The notes below the pieces were generated by a model. That model did no database searches, was not told the origin of the DNA, and saw only the letters and a program-made list of their open reading frames with translations. A stretch of 64,000 nt of DNA from Symbiodinium kawagutii (taxonomy: Eukaryota; Sar; Dinophyceae; Suessiales; Symbiodiniaceae), in assembly GCA_009767595.1 (NCBI GenBank), contig VSDK01007123.1, forward strand, positions 213,787 through 277,786, read 5' to 3'. A program made the translations under genes and the position numbers. Every line of letters starts with the position of its first letter. Position 1 is the first letter of the stretch. Positions 50,501 to 62,433 of this stretch are shown here, in pieces.

Positions 50501-53500
50501 TAACCCAAACATCAGCATTGATTTGTGAGGCCGGGCATCATTTATGTCCTGCCCACACTGGTTTCCCCATGAGAATCCTACCCCCCGTACTCCAACCCAA
50601 CTATAACGAACCAATCACTAAACAAAACTAAATAAACCTAATACAACCTGACAAAATCTAAATCTAAATAGAAAAAACTAAACACATCTAAAAACAACTA
50701 AAAAAATCTAAAAATGTTCTGTGCATTTTGGGGCTCAAGTTTTCTCAACTTAACCTGTTTACTTAAACAGAGCTTTGCCCACTGCTTTTTTGATGGTTTG
50801 GTTTTGATGGTATGTCCCCTTTTCTTTCAAACCACTTTGTATGTTGCAGGCTAAGTTACCCAAACCCAACTTGAAATGGCCATTGAAGTTGACTCACAAC
50901 TCAAGATTTCTATTTTTTTCCTGGTAAGGAAATGTTTGGAAATTATTGGGCCTGAGGAAGCCAAAAAAGGTATCGAACAAAAAGTGTAGCAAAGGGTTTC
51001 TTAGAGCAGTGACCTTTCCCATCTCCAGCGCACCAAGCAGGTCAAGCAGGCCAGCTGTCACAGCATCAGCAGCCCAGAGCCTGTAAAGATCGTTGGGATT
51101 GAGGTACGTGGTGCAGAGCTCTGTGCCCTTGGCCACGTCGCGGACCTCATGGCCACCCTCAATGGCTGGTTGGTTTCCAACGGTTTCCCACCAGAAAAAT
51201 GTGCCAAGTGGTTGGTTTTCCGTAGTTTCCCCATGAAAATACATAGATTTGGGATTCATTTTGGGGATCACTTGGTGTATACCATGGCATGTACACCTCT
51301 CATGGACACGGCGAGTTCCCATCATGGTGCTATCCCATTCAAGCTGCTAGTGTGATGAAACCGTCGACTAGGATTTGGTTTTCCGGTGCTCATCTCGACA
51401 AGTACGGTAATGAATAACCTTGCAATCTCATCAACTATAAAAAAGGCAGATTGACAGGTCGGACAAGTGATGATTCTCAAAACATTGGACACTAGTGAGC
51501 CATGTCCAAAATTTATGGTAGCAAAAGGGAAGCCGAATCTAGGGGTGAACCACATTAATTGGAAGCCCCCACTGAAACGAGCCATTTGGTGGGATTCACA
51601 TTGCAATCCTAGTGGCACATCAAACCTAGTGTCACAAACAAAAAAAGTCATCCCAGAGTTTCAACTAGGTTGCCACCTTGTACACTATACCAAAGAAGCA
51701 TGCAGAAACTTCACCTCAACAAACATCCATCCCTAGCATTGTCGAGCCATGTGATCGGCCGAAGATTTCTTCAACGGGAATAAATAAGCTCCCAGCTGAC
51801 CATGAAAGGAGTGAAATACCCAACATCCGGATGTGAGTCTGATGGTCCGCTTCCAATGAAGCTATTTGGATGAACCATCTATGCTTTGAATGACCCAACC
51901 TTTGTTGGTTTTCAGTGGCTCCTAGGTGAACCATCTAAGCTTTGAAGCACCACCTTGACGCCGCAAGACTCGCCCAGGCACTGCATGCAAGGTCTCAGTC
52001 TTCGTTTCGATGTTCCAACTGTTGTGCACGTTGGGCACACAGCTGTGGTTGAAGCGCGCCAGCATGTTGAACACAGCCAGGCCCTCTTCTTCACCTTGGA
52101 ACTGTCATCCCGGGGGTCCTGGGGTACATCGGTTCCACAGGTGATGGAGTCCATCTTGAGATCCATCTGCTGCAGTGGTTGTGGATGCTTTTGGATCGTT
52201 GCTGGGCCTGTCAAGTGGGCCATCCAGCCATCCAGGACATCCAAGTTGTCAGTCTTAGGGTGAAAAATGCCTTGATGACTTGGAGGTTAATCAACAAACT
52301 AAAATGATCTATACTGCACAAATAGGCAGCTGTTTTTGATTGGTGTGGCTGAGTGGCTGCCTCACCTGTGGATCAGCTAAGGCTGTCCAGGTTTTGGTTG
52401 AGTGGCGAAAAGCTGCGGCACCACCACGAAGAACAATACCAGCACCACCACCACCACCACCAACAACAACAACAACGACGACGACGACGACGACGACGAC
52501 AACAAAAAAAACAACACCAACAATGACAGCAACAACCACAACTCACAACCACGACCCTCTGATGATCCTTGCTCCAACCCAACTGGGGCCGGCACCTTCA
52601 TCATCCAGGTCCACTGGAAAGCTGTTAGTCAGCACACGGCTCTTCGCAGATTTAGCGCCATCGATTTCAGCATCAAACAAGTTCCAAAAGCTGTCCTGTC
52701 CAATGCACAAAGATCTACAAAACAACAAGTGCGCTTTACACACTTTTGCACATGCCTGCATATACAAAATCACATTAAACCCGAAGATACGAAGAAACAT
52801 ACTGTATCTGAATCTGTTTTTTGCCAAACAGTCTTGTCAGCTTACTACGCACAAATCACGCCATATCGCGACATATCTTTCCGATTCGCAATGAAGACTT
52901 CCCAAGAGCTGCTTGATCGTGCATGTCCTGCTGCTCTGCCGGTAAAGCTGAGATCATCGCTTCAATCTCAGCATCGGTCCTGGGCTCAGCGAAGTGCTCG
53001 GGCAAAACTGATCATCCCTTCGTCATCTTCCCCCAATGTTCCACTCAAGGATACACAGGGGATCAACAAGTGTTTCTCAAAATAGGGGACCCCCGCAATC
53101 ATCCAATACTAACCGTTATAAGTAATAATAAACCAAGCATTTTTAGGGGTTCCCTATTTTGAGAACTACAATATAAAGCCAACATTTCCGCTACAGAAAC
53201 AGCACATTGACATCCAAGCACAAGAAGGCTATCCGCTCTGGCCCACGTCGTGGGCCCCAAGTTTCATCTTCTCATCACCGGTTGTCCATTGTCGATGATC
53301 AAAAGCCCTTTTTTTGGTTGGGAATTAGCATTTCAATGGTTATTGTCAATGATCATCAACCAATTGTTGGATGGTCAAATACCATCGGGTTCTTCATGGT
53401 TGTTGCCTGGTTGTCTTGTCTATAAATCAGTGTCGGCAACATGTGGTTGAACATCGATAGATTACATCAATCACAACGTCACCGTCACGAGAAGAATGCT

Positions 53501-55362
53501 TGGGAATTATTGACTGCGCTAAATAGATACATATGATTACGCTTCTTGACCCTTACCTTCAAGGTTCAATCAGCTCCAATCATCCTTAGCGATGGTCAAC
53601 CTTTATATCCAACAATGGCAATAAGCACTCATCAAACCATGATTGAGTCATCCATGGTATCCAACACTCCGCAATATCAACTCTTGAGATTAATCGATAC
53701 TGATCATTGTAGATTAACCGTAGGTTCGCCATTGTTGGCCATTAATTAAACAATATCAACTCTACTGTTAATCAATCCCAACGGCAAATATCAAAATGAT
53801 ACCGATGTCAACCATATCTGAATCAAACAATCTCAGCCATTGAATCAACATGGCTGCGGGTCAATACCCTGCACTACAAATGACCAAACTATATAGTCTA
53901 ATTGTTGGGATGTGAACTACTACAACCCATTTGTTGGTTGGCTAAACTTGACCCATAGCCATACATATATAATCGGTGTATATACTGCATACCCTGTTTT
54001 TGTTGAGTATAAATCATCCCCTAATATCAACCAGTAACCAGCTAATTAACCAGTACTGTTGTCTCACTAATCAGCTCATTGACCATAGAAAACAACCTAT
54101 CAACCAGCTGATCAACATACATTGACCATCTTTTGTATGTATCTGTTGAATAATCATTGGATATGGATCAATCATCAGCCTACATTTTTGTTGGATATTC
54201 TCCCCTAGTATCAACCATCATCCAACCGTCCAACCACCGGTGATCCAAGATTCAGCCGCTCCACGTGTTGAACGGTCAGCAGTGGCTGATCCTGCAGAAT
54301 GGCATCACCTCGTGGGATGTTCCGCCTGAGTGCGGCCGTGACGATGCCAGTAACCTTTGGGACTCGAAGCCATGATCACCAATGGGCATCAGTTACTATG
54401 GAAAAGAATTGCTATCATCTTTGACTATATATCATTGAGTATACTATATCATTATCATGGAGTAAGAGTATGGCTATCAATCACCTTCAATAAATATGTT
54501 TATCATCATCGGGCGTTTTTAATGGTGATTATCCACTCTATTGTTACAAAACCTTAGGAATTGCAGGATAGTTGTTGACCAACCGATATAAGTGGATGGA
54601 TGATGCGATTATGATCATGCTGATGGTTACAGTAGTACTGTAGTGGTCAATACTGGTTAGCTTGATGAATGGCAGCAGCTACCCTTGATTGCCATGAACT
54701 AAGAAACACAGCACACCATTGTTTGACTGCAGTCAATACTTCATAATCATCACCAATAATGGTGATTGATATACAATCATTAAGTATGGATGAATCCCGC
54801 GTGATTGTAGGGTGATATCTCTGGTTGGTACAGTATCTCAGCCCATAATCACCAACAATACCAGCAAAGGAACCATGTGGAAGTCCAAAGGTGCATCAAG
54901 TCACCCGCACCTTGTCCAAGTGTCGGGAAGCCCACTTCCGAGTCACCGCCCCCAATCTAACCATTGACATGATGACATGTGTCACGTTGGTCACGATGTT
55001 CAACCACACCACAACCAGCAGCTTAACCGCTGGTTGACCACAATTCTTTGGGATTTGAGCATAGATTAAACCGTAACTTTCCATGCATGGTTGATTTCAG
55101 GCTTTGTTAACCATAACCTTCTTAGTAAGAGCCATTCTTAGGCTTTATTTCGCCAAGACTATAACACCAGGCAGTTGCATGGCCAGGACTCAACCTCGAT
55201 CATCACCAACTCCAAGCACCTACGAGAGCTCCCGGTGCTGTCAGGAAACACGGCCACAGCTCCTTGGCCTTTGCCCTTTATCGTCTGGATCTCAAAAGAT
55301 CGAGACTTCTTGGCCCTCCTAGTCCAGCCATAACCAGCGAGGCACAACTGGTTGGTTAGCAT
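47585..55362 (-). CDS. SET-domain protein, probable lysine methyltransferase
   Basis: Nine exons join in phase over 303 codons: 55252-55362 (ATG), 54238-54354, 52913-52984, 52596-52695, 51982-52094, 51081-51145, 49591-49728, 49228-49331 and 47585-47673. SET features in order: a GKGQGAVA strand (residues about 30-37), RRNIPRGDAILQDQPLLTV, SRVLTNSFPVDLDDEG, the ARFNHSCVPN motif (146-155) for S-adenosylmethionine, RDVAKGTELCTTY (173-185) with the catalytic-type Tyr, and a post-SET CNCEAC (209-214), a Cys trio for zinc. The helical tail (AAELGDLEMAYDMSKLALD) recalls the TPR-like end of SMYD-type enzymes. No MYND finger is seen between the SET halves. Two introns have GC donors. The boundary of the second exon (54238 or 54257) and the 3' end are unsettled. 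The methylated substrate cannot be told. Confidence 0.88.
48314..48442 (-). CDS. 43-codon open exon in a SET-gene intron
   Basis: The reading HRGAEEFKGNPALKCRTYSV with regular codon use ends in TAA at 48314. It sits between SET exons 49228-49331 and 47585-47673, which join in phase without it. It could be an alternative last exon or another gene's exon. Function unknown. Confidence 0.4.
   Translation of the reverse strand, partial: DSCHSSLGHRGAEEFKGNPALKCRTYSVLGRVQWSLEGDGAA
52436..52516. repeat. Compound (ACC)(AAC)(GAC) microsatellite
   Basis: Successive CAC, CAA and CGA runs in a SET-gene intron. They create long false plus-strand ORFs (poly-Thr, poly-Asn/Asp) at 52340-53085. Confidence 0.96.
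53070..53168. mobile_element. MITE-A copy 4, reverse orientation
   Basis: GTGTTTCTCAAAATAGGGG at the left and CCCTATTTTGAGAACT at the right; the core is AATCATCCAATACTAACCG. It lies in a SET-gene intron about 85 bp from the acceptor of exon 52913-52984. Confidence 0.88.
53850..53965. mobile_element. MITE-B copy
   Basis: Starts ATGGCTGCGGGTCAATACCC and ends CTTGACCCATAGCCAT; the interior is diverged (no CCCCTGGTTCC). In a SET-gene intron. Confidence 0.72.
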
Positions 55363-55749
55363 GGCGATGCCGTCAGCGTTGGCTAGTGATGCTTGCTAAA
55401 AATGCTTTGTGAAGGTTTGTTCATCAACTATAAATTAGTTCTGTGTTAGTTTGAGATGCGTGAGGAAGACTGATTGATCATGGTTCACAAGCCTTGATAC
55501 TGGTGAAAAGTGGCAAACAGTGGCCGATGAGCTGGCTAGTAGTGATTCACAAATCATTTCGAACTTGTAGTGCTAAGGGTCATTCAACCAAAGCTCATCT
55601 AATGGTTCATAAGACATATTGGACCACATTGGTTTCAAGACCATATTTGCTTATCACAGTGAGCAAAACAAACTTGACAAGAGTGGAAAATCCACCACTT
55701 CTAACCGGAGCGTTTAAGCAGCAGGTTTGACTACTCAACTCGTGTCATA

Positions 55750-55852
55750 TGGGTGTTTCTCAAAATAGGGGACCCTCCAAATCATCCATTACTAGTCATA
55801 TATAGTAATAAACCAACCATTTTTTGGGCCCCCTATTTTGAGAAACCACCAT
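55750..55852. mobile_element. MITE-A copy 5, reverse orientation
   Basis: GGTGTTTCTCAAAATAGGGG and CCCCTATTTTGAGAAACCAC form near-perfect inverted ends, flanked by CATATG and CATAT. It lies about 390 bp upstream of the SET-gene ATG. Confidence 0.92.
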
Positions 55853-56599
55853 ATTCATCTATTCGATCAATACCCTAACAAGTCGCTGACCGAGCTATGG
55901 TGGCACCAGCGGAGAAAACACAACGGCGCGAGTTCACCAGCTCCATGAAACAGGTCACTTTGGAGCTGCCAGGGAAGCTGTCATGGATGGGGAAGGGTCG
56001 AAACGGCTTATCGTATAAAACATAAAAGAGTACCAACAGACAAAGAAACTATGCAACAAAACAACATGGGAACATACTTCTCTATTCATCATTTCGGATA
56101 TCAATTTGAAGTGCAGTTACATGAGCTGACTCACACCCAGACATGGCAAACATATACATGCAATTATATTTATATACAGCACAAACATAAACCTATGTGG
56201 CGCACAACGAGCACACATAAAAAAAGCTATACTATATACATCTTTACATAAAGATCCTACACACATGACTCAAACATACACGGAGATTGAAATTGCACAT
56301 TGATGATACATGCATTATACGTAGATATCCCTGTACACATATACATATATACTGTATATACTTCCATACAAGCACAATTATGTTACATGTAGCCATTGAC
56401 AAAAACCAGTCCCGAATCCAGGATAATCCAAACATATTCTACCTATGAGCAAAGCTTAGATATTGAAATCTTCCTGATTACTATGTGTTCATTCAAGGTG
56501 ATGAGCAGTATTGAACCCTGAAACCACAGGCCTCATGATGAGAGGATGCAGCCATAAGACGCTCCTGTGGCCTTTGAAGTCCACTGCAAGCTGGAGAGG

Positions 56600-56600
<1 letters not shown>

Positions 56601-56633
<33 letters not shown>
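56601..56633. repeat. (TA)n(GA)n microsatellite
   Basis: TA units followed by GA units. The interval 55860-56600 upstream is AT-rich and shows no supported exon. Confidence 0.93.
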
Positions 56634-56720
56634 TTGCACAGTACCTATTTATGAGATTTCATGTTTTTTCGTCACGATAATCTTCAAAACAAACAGCAAA
56701 GATCCTCCACTTCAACTGCT

Positions 56721-56887
56721 TCAACTGCTTCGCATGTCGCCGCATGTCTCCTCTGCGTGGCCCAAAGTGCGGCTGCACACGGCAGCACGGCGCTTTGTGG
56801 CCAGGGGCTCAGGCGACGCCGCGCAGGCAATGCCACAGCACCAGGGCACGGGTGCACCAGTCGCAGGGTTACAGGCGTAGCAGATGG
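56721..56887 (-). CDS. Cys-rich terminal exon, unknown gene
   Basis: Acceptor CATGCAG, then 54 codons to TGA. Reading blocks: ICYACNPATGAPVPWCCGIA, then CAASPEPLATKRRAAVC and TLGHAEETCGDM. Eight Cys and one His suggest metal binding, but the spacing is not a MYND or RING pattern I can name. A second frame is open throughout and Pro/Ala-rich, so the frame is probable but not certain. It would be the 3' end of the gene preceding the SET gene. Confidence 0.45.
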
Positions 56888-57685
56888 CTGCATGGCTGAG
56901 CCGGGCAAAGCACTAGGCCTCTGCAGTGATTTACTGATCTCAACTGTGGCAGTTGAGGGTTCTGAAACAGCAAATCCACAGGTCTATTCACTGAAGCTAT
57001 CCTGAAATGTGGTTTACATGTTTACCTTGTGTTCAACATATGTGGAATGGTTGGTGGTACCCACACATGAACCAAAGTCCTCCCAATATAAATAAGCCGG
57101 CTGCAATTATCTATGACTTACCTACTGTAAGTCTCAGTTATGTACTGAGTTCTGTTGATGTTGGCATTGGTTGTAGTTTTGTGATTAGTTCTGGGGGAAA
57201 AAACACTCAGAATACTTTTGATCATGAGAACAAAGGAGCAGCATGCTGCGCACGGCCATGATCCAACCATGGGCAAAGGAGTCACACCGACTTTATGGTT
57301 GATGGTAAAATTCAAATCACCAACGGAAGTGCCTGAAAATTGCTGTAACCAACAGCAGGTCCTTACTGGCCTCTTGCCATCCAAGACATCTGCTGACTAG
57401 TGACAACAGTAGACAGTTGAAAGTGCAGCAATACAGAATGTGGATCCGATGTGTCAGCTGTTTGCTTTTTGTGATCTCATGGTTGATCATTGGTTGTTGA
57501 TCCAAGTTGGTTACTGTAATAATAGCTTGTTGATCAAACTAAATGGTTAAGAATGATGGCTATTCAGAATTGGCAATGGTGGTTATAGAACTGTTTAAAC
57601 AAGAACGATGGTTGACAATAATGTTCAAGTCTTGTCAATTAATGATCACATAATGGCTAACAATGTGCGTATTTGCTTGTGGTGC

Positions 57686-58295
57686 TTTCTTCAGCCTCTT
57701 TGTTGCTCCACAGTCCGCAATTTGAACAGCTGCCGAGTTGGACAAAGCTTCTGCAGCCTTCTGGCCGAGGTCAGCCACTGGATCCAGGGGAAATGCGGGG
57801 TGGAACATGGTGGAACCGGTCCTCCTATCCGCCTTGCAACTGCGACTTGAAAGGGGAACTCTACCAACTACCTGGAGATACCCCGGGCTTCCGTCAACGA
57901 CATTCAGCGGGAATTACTCTCGACTCTGATGCAATGACTGATTTTACGCATCATGACTGAGCTTTATGTCTCATGTCATGTCAATGCGTACCAATGTTTG
58001 GGTGGGTTACTGACAATGTAATTAACAAGAATTACTCTTTGGATCTTTTACCTCATGGAATCCAGGTACAGCAGCCGCATCTCACAACTGACCAACACAC
58101 CTGCTGGATGACAACACAATCCCTCGGCAGAACGCGCGATCTTTTACGCAGCGGCCGAACTGGAAGCTGCAGCCTGGCCGGCGGTTGGGGAAGGGACATG
58201 TCCGACACCACTTCAGGTGGGGAGGGTTCCCAAGAAGGTGTCCTGACGGCGCAGCTCGCTATCCAGCTCGCTAACTTCAACAACTTTCCATTCAC
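57686..58295 (-). CDS. Two exons of an unknown gene
   Basis: Exon 57686-57777 reads ADLGQKAAEALSNSAAVQIA then DCGATKRLKK, with acceptor GATCCAG and a possible GC donor. Exon 58295 to about 58230 reads EWKVVEVSELDSELRRQDTF after acceptor GGCTCAG. It either joins the first through a GA donor or ends at TGA 58213. Both look coding by codon use. They may lead to the Cys-rich exon at 56721-56887. No family is assigned; the Ala-rich helix vaguely recalls armadillo-type repeats. Confidence 0.45.
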
Positions 58296-58444
58296 CTGAG
58301 CCACAAAGAAAAAAGTCATGTGTTCCTTTCCGCAAAACCAGAACGAAATGAAATGATTTCTTGAAGAGTTGAACACGACCATCTTCTGAAATATGCTGAA
58401 AATGAGCGGTGCACGCCTCACATCTTGGGGCAAGAATCGAAATA

Positions 58445-58684
58445 TCAACTACCTTTGCCCTTTCTCCTTCGTCGACTTCTCCCACCGTATGTCCAAAGCG
58501 CCAACACACAATCCCAAAGGATGGATGGTCCTTTCATGGTGATGCTGTTATCACTGAAAGCCTCTTGTGGCTGTTGGGGCAACACCACCATCTCACAGCT
58601 ACCATGGGCAACTTGCCTGCGAAGTACTTCCTGCTGCAGGAAAGGAGTCAGCATTGGAGGCATCAGGAGCTGCGAGTCCTGCAC
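58445..58684 (-). CDS. ORF candidate, unknown
   Basis: A 79-codon minus reading (MPPMLTPFLQQEVLRRQVAH) with acceptor-like TTTCCTGCAG inside. Alternative frames after internal acceptors are also open. It may hold one exon of the gene that includes 57686-58295. Confidence 0.3.
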   Translation of the reverse strand: MQDSQLLMPPMLTPFLQQEVLRRQVAHGSCEMVVLPQQPQEAFSDNSITMKGPSILWDCVLALWTYGGRSRRRRKGKGS

Positions 58685-59903
58685 TAATTGATGGCTGATT
58701 CCTCAAGATGCTTTGTCTTGTCCTAGGCTTCAATGTTTCAATTGTCCTCTGGTGCGAGATTTCGTCCCGTCTCACCAAATTTTGTCAGTATGGCCCGCCA
58801 ACAAGAGGTCATGTCCTGGTTGATAGTTGTTTATGATAATGGTTAATCAGCCGATTGAGAGTGGCTAGTAATGGTCCCACTTTCGGTGGCTGTCTTGGTA
58901 GTTATGGAAGTCCATGCCAGGGATTGAGCCGGACCATGTATGGAAAACTCCTACGGGCACGGTGGGAACATGGACTGCAAAATACGGCCATGAAATGCTA
59001 GCTCTAGACAGTACCGGGATTCAACATGTATCCAATCCCATGAAATTGAATGCTTATGGTCGCTGGGATTTGCACAGAACAAAAAGGTGAGAAAATCAAC
59101 CATTCAATCCCTGCAACAGTCATATGCCGGTTGGGCCTGTGCTATCTCGCTTCATCTTCGGGTAATTTCTACCACCCCGTTGAATGTTGGTTCTGCCCCT
59201 TTCATTGCTGTAGAAGAAACATGGCTATAACGATGCACACAGATGATAGTCGAGAGCTGAGAATGCTAGAAATAAGAAGTTATGCTGACAACACAAGCGA
59301 TACTACTGCTTCTACGGCTACGACTAACAAAAACATATCAAGCATTGAGAAGCGTGACAAGCCACTATGAACCAACATTAGCCACGATTTCGTTGGCAAT
59401 TATTGAATGACCATCATAAAACACTATGAACCATTCTCAATCATCATCAAACTATCATCTACTCAACTTTACCATCATAGTGTTTGATCAACATCTGATG
59501 GTTTATCATCACCATCTGATGGTTTACCCTATCAATTATCATCACTGTGTGGTGATTGTCAGCCATTGGCGGTAATCATCATCACTGTTGGTGCTTATTA
59601 ATCATTGTTTGGTGACTATTATGCTTCACTGATGGTTTACCGATATGTTTGTTCACCAATTATGATAATCATCGTTTAATCATTGTTTGGTAATTATTCA
59701 TCTGATAATTATGATTATCATCTCAATTATGATTATCATTCTTAATGTTGGTGATTATCATCAATGTTGGTGATTATCATCCACTATCTGATGGTTTACC
59801 ATCATCAATGTTGGTGAATATGTTCACCATTGATGGAATAATCACATCATGTAAAAGTAGAATTGATCATCAGATCACCACAATAATTACCATATTTCTA
59901 TGA

Positions 59904-60009
59904 TTACCCTCTGGCAAACTAACCTGGAAGCTGAAAATCGCCATTGTTATAGGTAAAAACCATATAACTAGTGGATTTTCTACTTCCAGGTTAGTTTGCC
60001 GGAGGGTAA
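59904..60009. mobile_element. MITE-C, 106 bp with 27-bp inverted ends
   Basis: TTACCCTCTGGCAAACTAAC at the left is matched by GTTAGTTTGCCGGAGGGTAA at the right, with one mismatch over 27 bp of arms. There is no coding capacity. It lies about 50 bp beyond the donor of the small exon at 60059-60086. Confidence 0.88.
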
Positions 60010-60058
60010 TAATATTCCTGCTTGTTCACCATCATCAAACCTCAGCGGAAACACCCAC

Positions 60059-61586
60059 CTGGAGCTGCCGGAGAGCCCATGGCCGCCTGCGGAGATAACT
60101 CCGATGCAGCAGCGAGGATTGGAATGACCAGGTGATTAGGGGCAGAATAGTGACCACATGTAACCACATGTACGTATGTATATATATATATATGTATGTA
60201 TATTTGTTTATTTATTTGAATAAATAAATGAATAAATAAATATATATATATATAAAAAATAAATATATGTATATGTGAATTTAATAAACAAATACATTTA
60301 CATATATGCATCTTTAATCAAACATATCAAGTGTAGGATTCATACTATAACACTTTGTGGACTTTATCATGCCTCTCAAACAAAATCTGCTGTAGATGAC
60401 CCCGTAGGAGACCCCCTAAGGCGCTACAGGCCTCAGAGTGCAGTGAACTGCTCGACCCTATGGGTACTAGTCTGTATGCTGAGACTGCTTGTGCCATGCC
60501 CATTTCTTTTCAAATTAGCCCAGCCTTTTTGCTGGTGAAATCTTTAAGCCCAAGAAAACACGGTCTTGGAATGTATTTGGACAGATTTGGATGAAGTCGA
60601 TCAATTCTGGCCTTACACTACCTGTTGGATACATCATGGTTAGCTGGTCAATTCTATTTGCTTGCGTGGTATAACCTTGAGGCTGGTCTATGTTTCTCCT
60701 TTCAAAAACATATATTCAAAAGCACTATCGCCGGACACCTCAAAATCATACAAATCTGAAGCTTTTCTTCATTCAGCTCCGGTGTTTTGACTAAGGAATT
60801 TCACTCTAATGGAGGGCAATGTGTTCATACATATATCTATACATACATATGTGAAGTATATGAGTATGCATATCATTGTGAATCTATTATCTAAAACATG
60901 CAAACTTAACTAGATAGGGGCGTGCAAACATACAGTAAACCACACATACATATGTGCAAATAGAATCATGCATATCAAGTGTAGGATTCAAACTATTGGC
61001 GTGATCATGGACATCTCAACTCGTGGTTTCTCAAAATAGTGGTGACCCAAAATCATCCTATCTTTATCATCTTTGAAGAAAAATCAAATCCATTTCGGGG
61101 GGATCCTAGTTTGGGAAGACGCCAAGGGATTGTCTACCTGAAATGGATGTCTAATGATAAATTTTCCCTTATCTCACAAATTGGTAGATCAACTACGCTT
61201 ATCTATATAATTGGTAGATTGAGTCCATCATCTAACCATAAATTTCCCTACTGGTTCTCCATATCTTACAGGTTATAATATTTCCAGGGATCGTTGTCAT
61301 AAACTTATCATAAGTGATAATGGATTATGGTTATCATAATCACCATGGTAGATATGGCTATGGGTCAAAACCCTGTACCCCTGGTTCCCTACTATTAACC
61401 ATTACTTTCCTTATTATTGGATGGTCATTATCCCCCATTATTGCTGGTTAATATTGACCCATAGCCATATGGATTATCATAAGTTTCCCCATATCTTCCA
61501 GGTGATGGTCTGACCTGCGCGAGCCGCTCGCGTTCCGTAAAGCCAGCTGCCACCCGAGCAGTCACCTGGTGCCGGATGGCCCGCAT
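60059..61586 (-). CDS. Two small exons, possible gene start
   Basis: Exon 61515-61586 begins with an ATG (MRAIRHQVTARVAAGFTERE, then RLAQ) 13 nt after an acceptor-like GTTGCAG, and ends CAG|GTCAGA. Exon 60059-60086 (AAMGSPAAP) joins it in phase 0 and ends CAG|GTGGGT. The 61515 exon could also be internal and extend upstream. Downstream partners are probably near 58445-58684 but are not settled. No family is recognised. Confidence 0.4.
60177..60300. repeat. (TA)n and AAATA repeat tract
   Basis: TA runs at about 60177-60192 and 60239-60254, with ATAAATAA units between. The interval 60310-61020 has no supported exon. Confidence 0.92.
61024..61121. mobile_element. MITE-A copy 6, degenerate
   Basis: GTGGTTTCTCAAAATAGTGG at the left, CCTAGTTTGGGAAGAC at the right; the right arm is diverged. 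Confidence 0.6.
61353..61471. mobile_element. MITE-B copy, best preserved termini
   Basis: TATGGCTATGGGTCAAAACC at the left and TTGACCCATAGCCATA at the right give 16-bp perfect inverted ends; it has CTGTACCCCTGGTTCCC inside. It begins about 45 bp beyond the donor at 61515. Confidence 0.92.
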
Positions 61587-62375
61587 ACCACCCGGTGTAC
61601 TGCAACTGGCAGAAGGACTGGAGCCGAAGTGGATGCGCAAAAGTATAAACATATTCTGGCTAATTGTAAATTATATATAAGTTTAGCTTAATCATATTGC
61701 AGTGAATTGTAAATTGTAAATAGATTAAGACTAATTGTAGTTAATTGTAATGAATCGAAACTGGAGAAATCTGTTTGTTTTAATTGTAAATAGATTGCGC
61801 TGTGGATAGTGATCATACATAATTATGTTATATAGGTACATCCACAGACTTATACACATGCGAGTAATCCACTTCACAGAAACAAACTGACATTCCGCCC
61901 CCCAAAAAGCAACACCAAAACAACCCAGTAGCGTCTGTTTGAAGCCAGCATGTCTTCATGATCTCTTGAAGAGGTTCCTACAATTCCACTTCTCAAGATT
62001 TCTTTCAGCCAAAGTGCATTGCTCAAACATTTGATTGAGACCGTGCAAGACTGAAATCATACAAAAATTGTTAAGTTCGACTCAAAAACATGCTTTGCTA
62101 GCAGGGCTCAAATACTGAAACCATAGTGGTTAATCATTAAGCCACAGTTCTATCATAGCTCCAAATAGGTGAACATATACATGTGTATATGAAAAAAAAA
62201 AAATATATATATATATAGATAGATATCGTTACTACTGAATATTACTGATGGTTAGTCATATCAGCAGTGGTTTTGGACCAAGCCAACCAGCCAACCCACC
62301 CAATCCCCTGTTCGCACCTGAGCAGTCTGTGCCTCAAAGCCACAACTGTTTGTTGACGAACATGAGCCCTGGCTT

Positions 62376-62433
62376 CCCCCATAGTTGGTGTTTATCCCCC
62401 ACTAGTTGGTTGATTAATATTGATCCATAGCCC
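62376..62433. mobile_element. MITE-B right-end remnant
   Basis: GTTTATCCCCCACTAGTTGG followed by ATATTGATCCATAGCCC. The left half is missing. The stretch 61650-63510 otherwise shows only AT-rich sequence, a poly-A/TA run near 62190-62216 and no supported exon. Confidence 0.55.

Noticed and set aside
52340-53085. Two long plus-strand ORFs (184 and 227 codons)
   Set aside because: They run through a CAC/CAA/CGA microsatellite, and the real coding signal there is the minus-strand SET exons.
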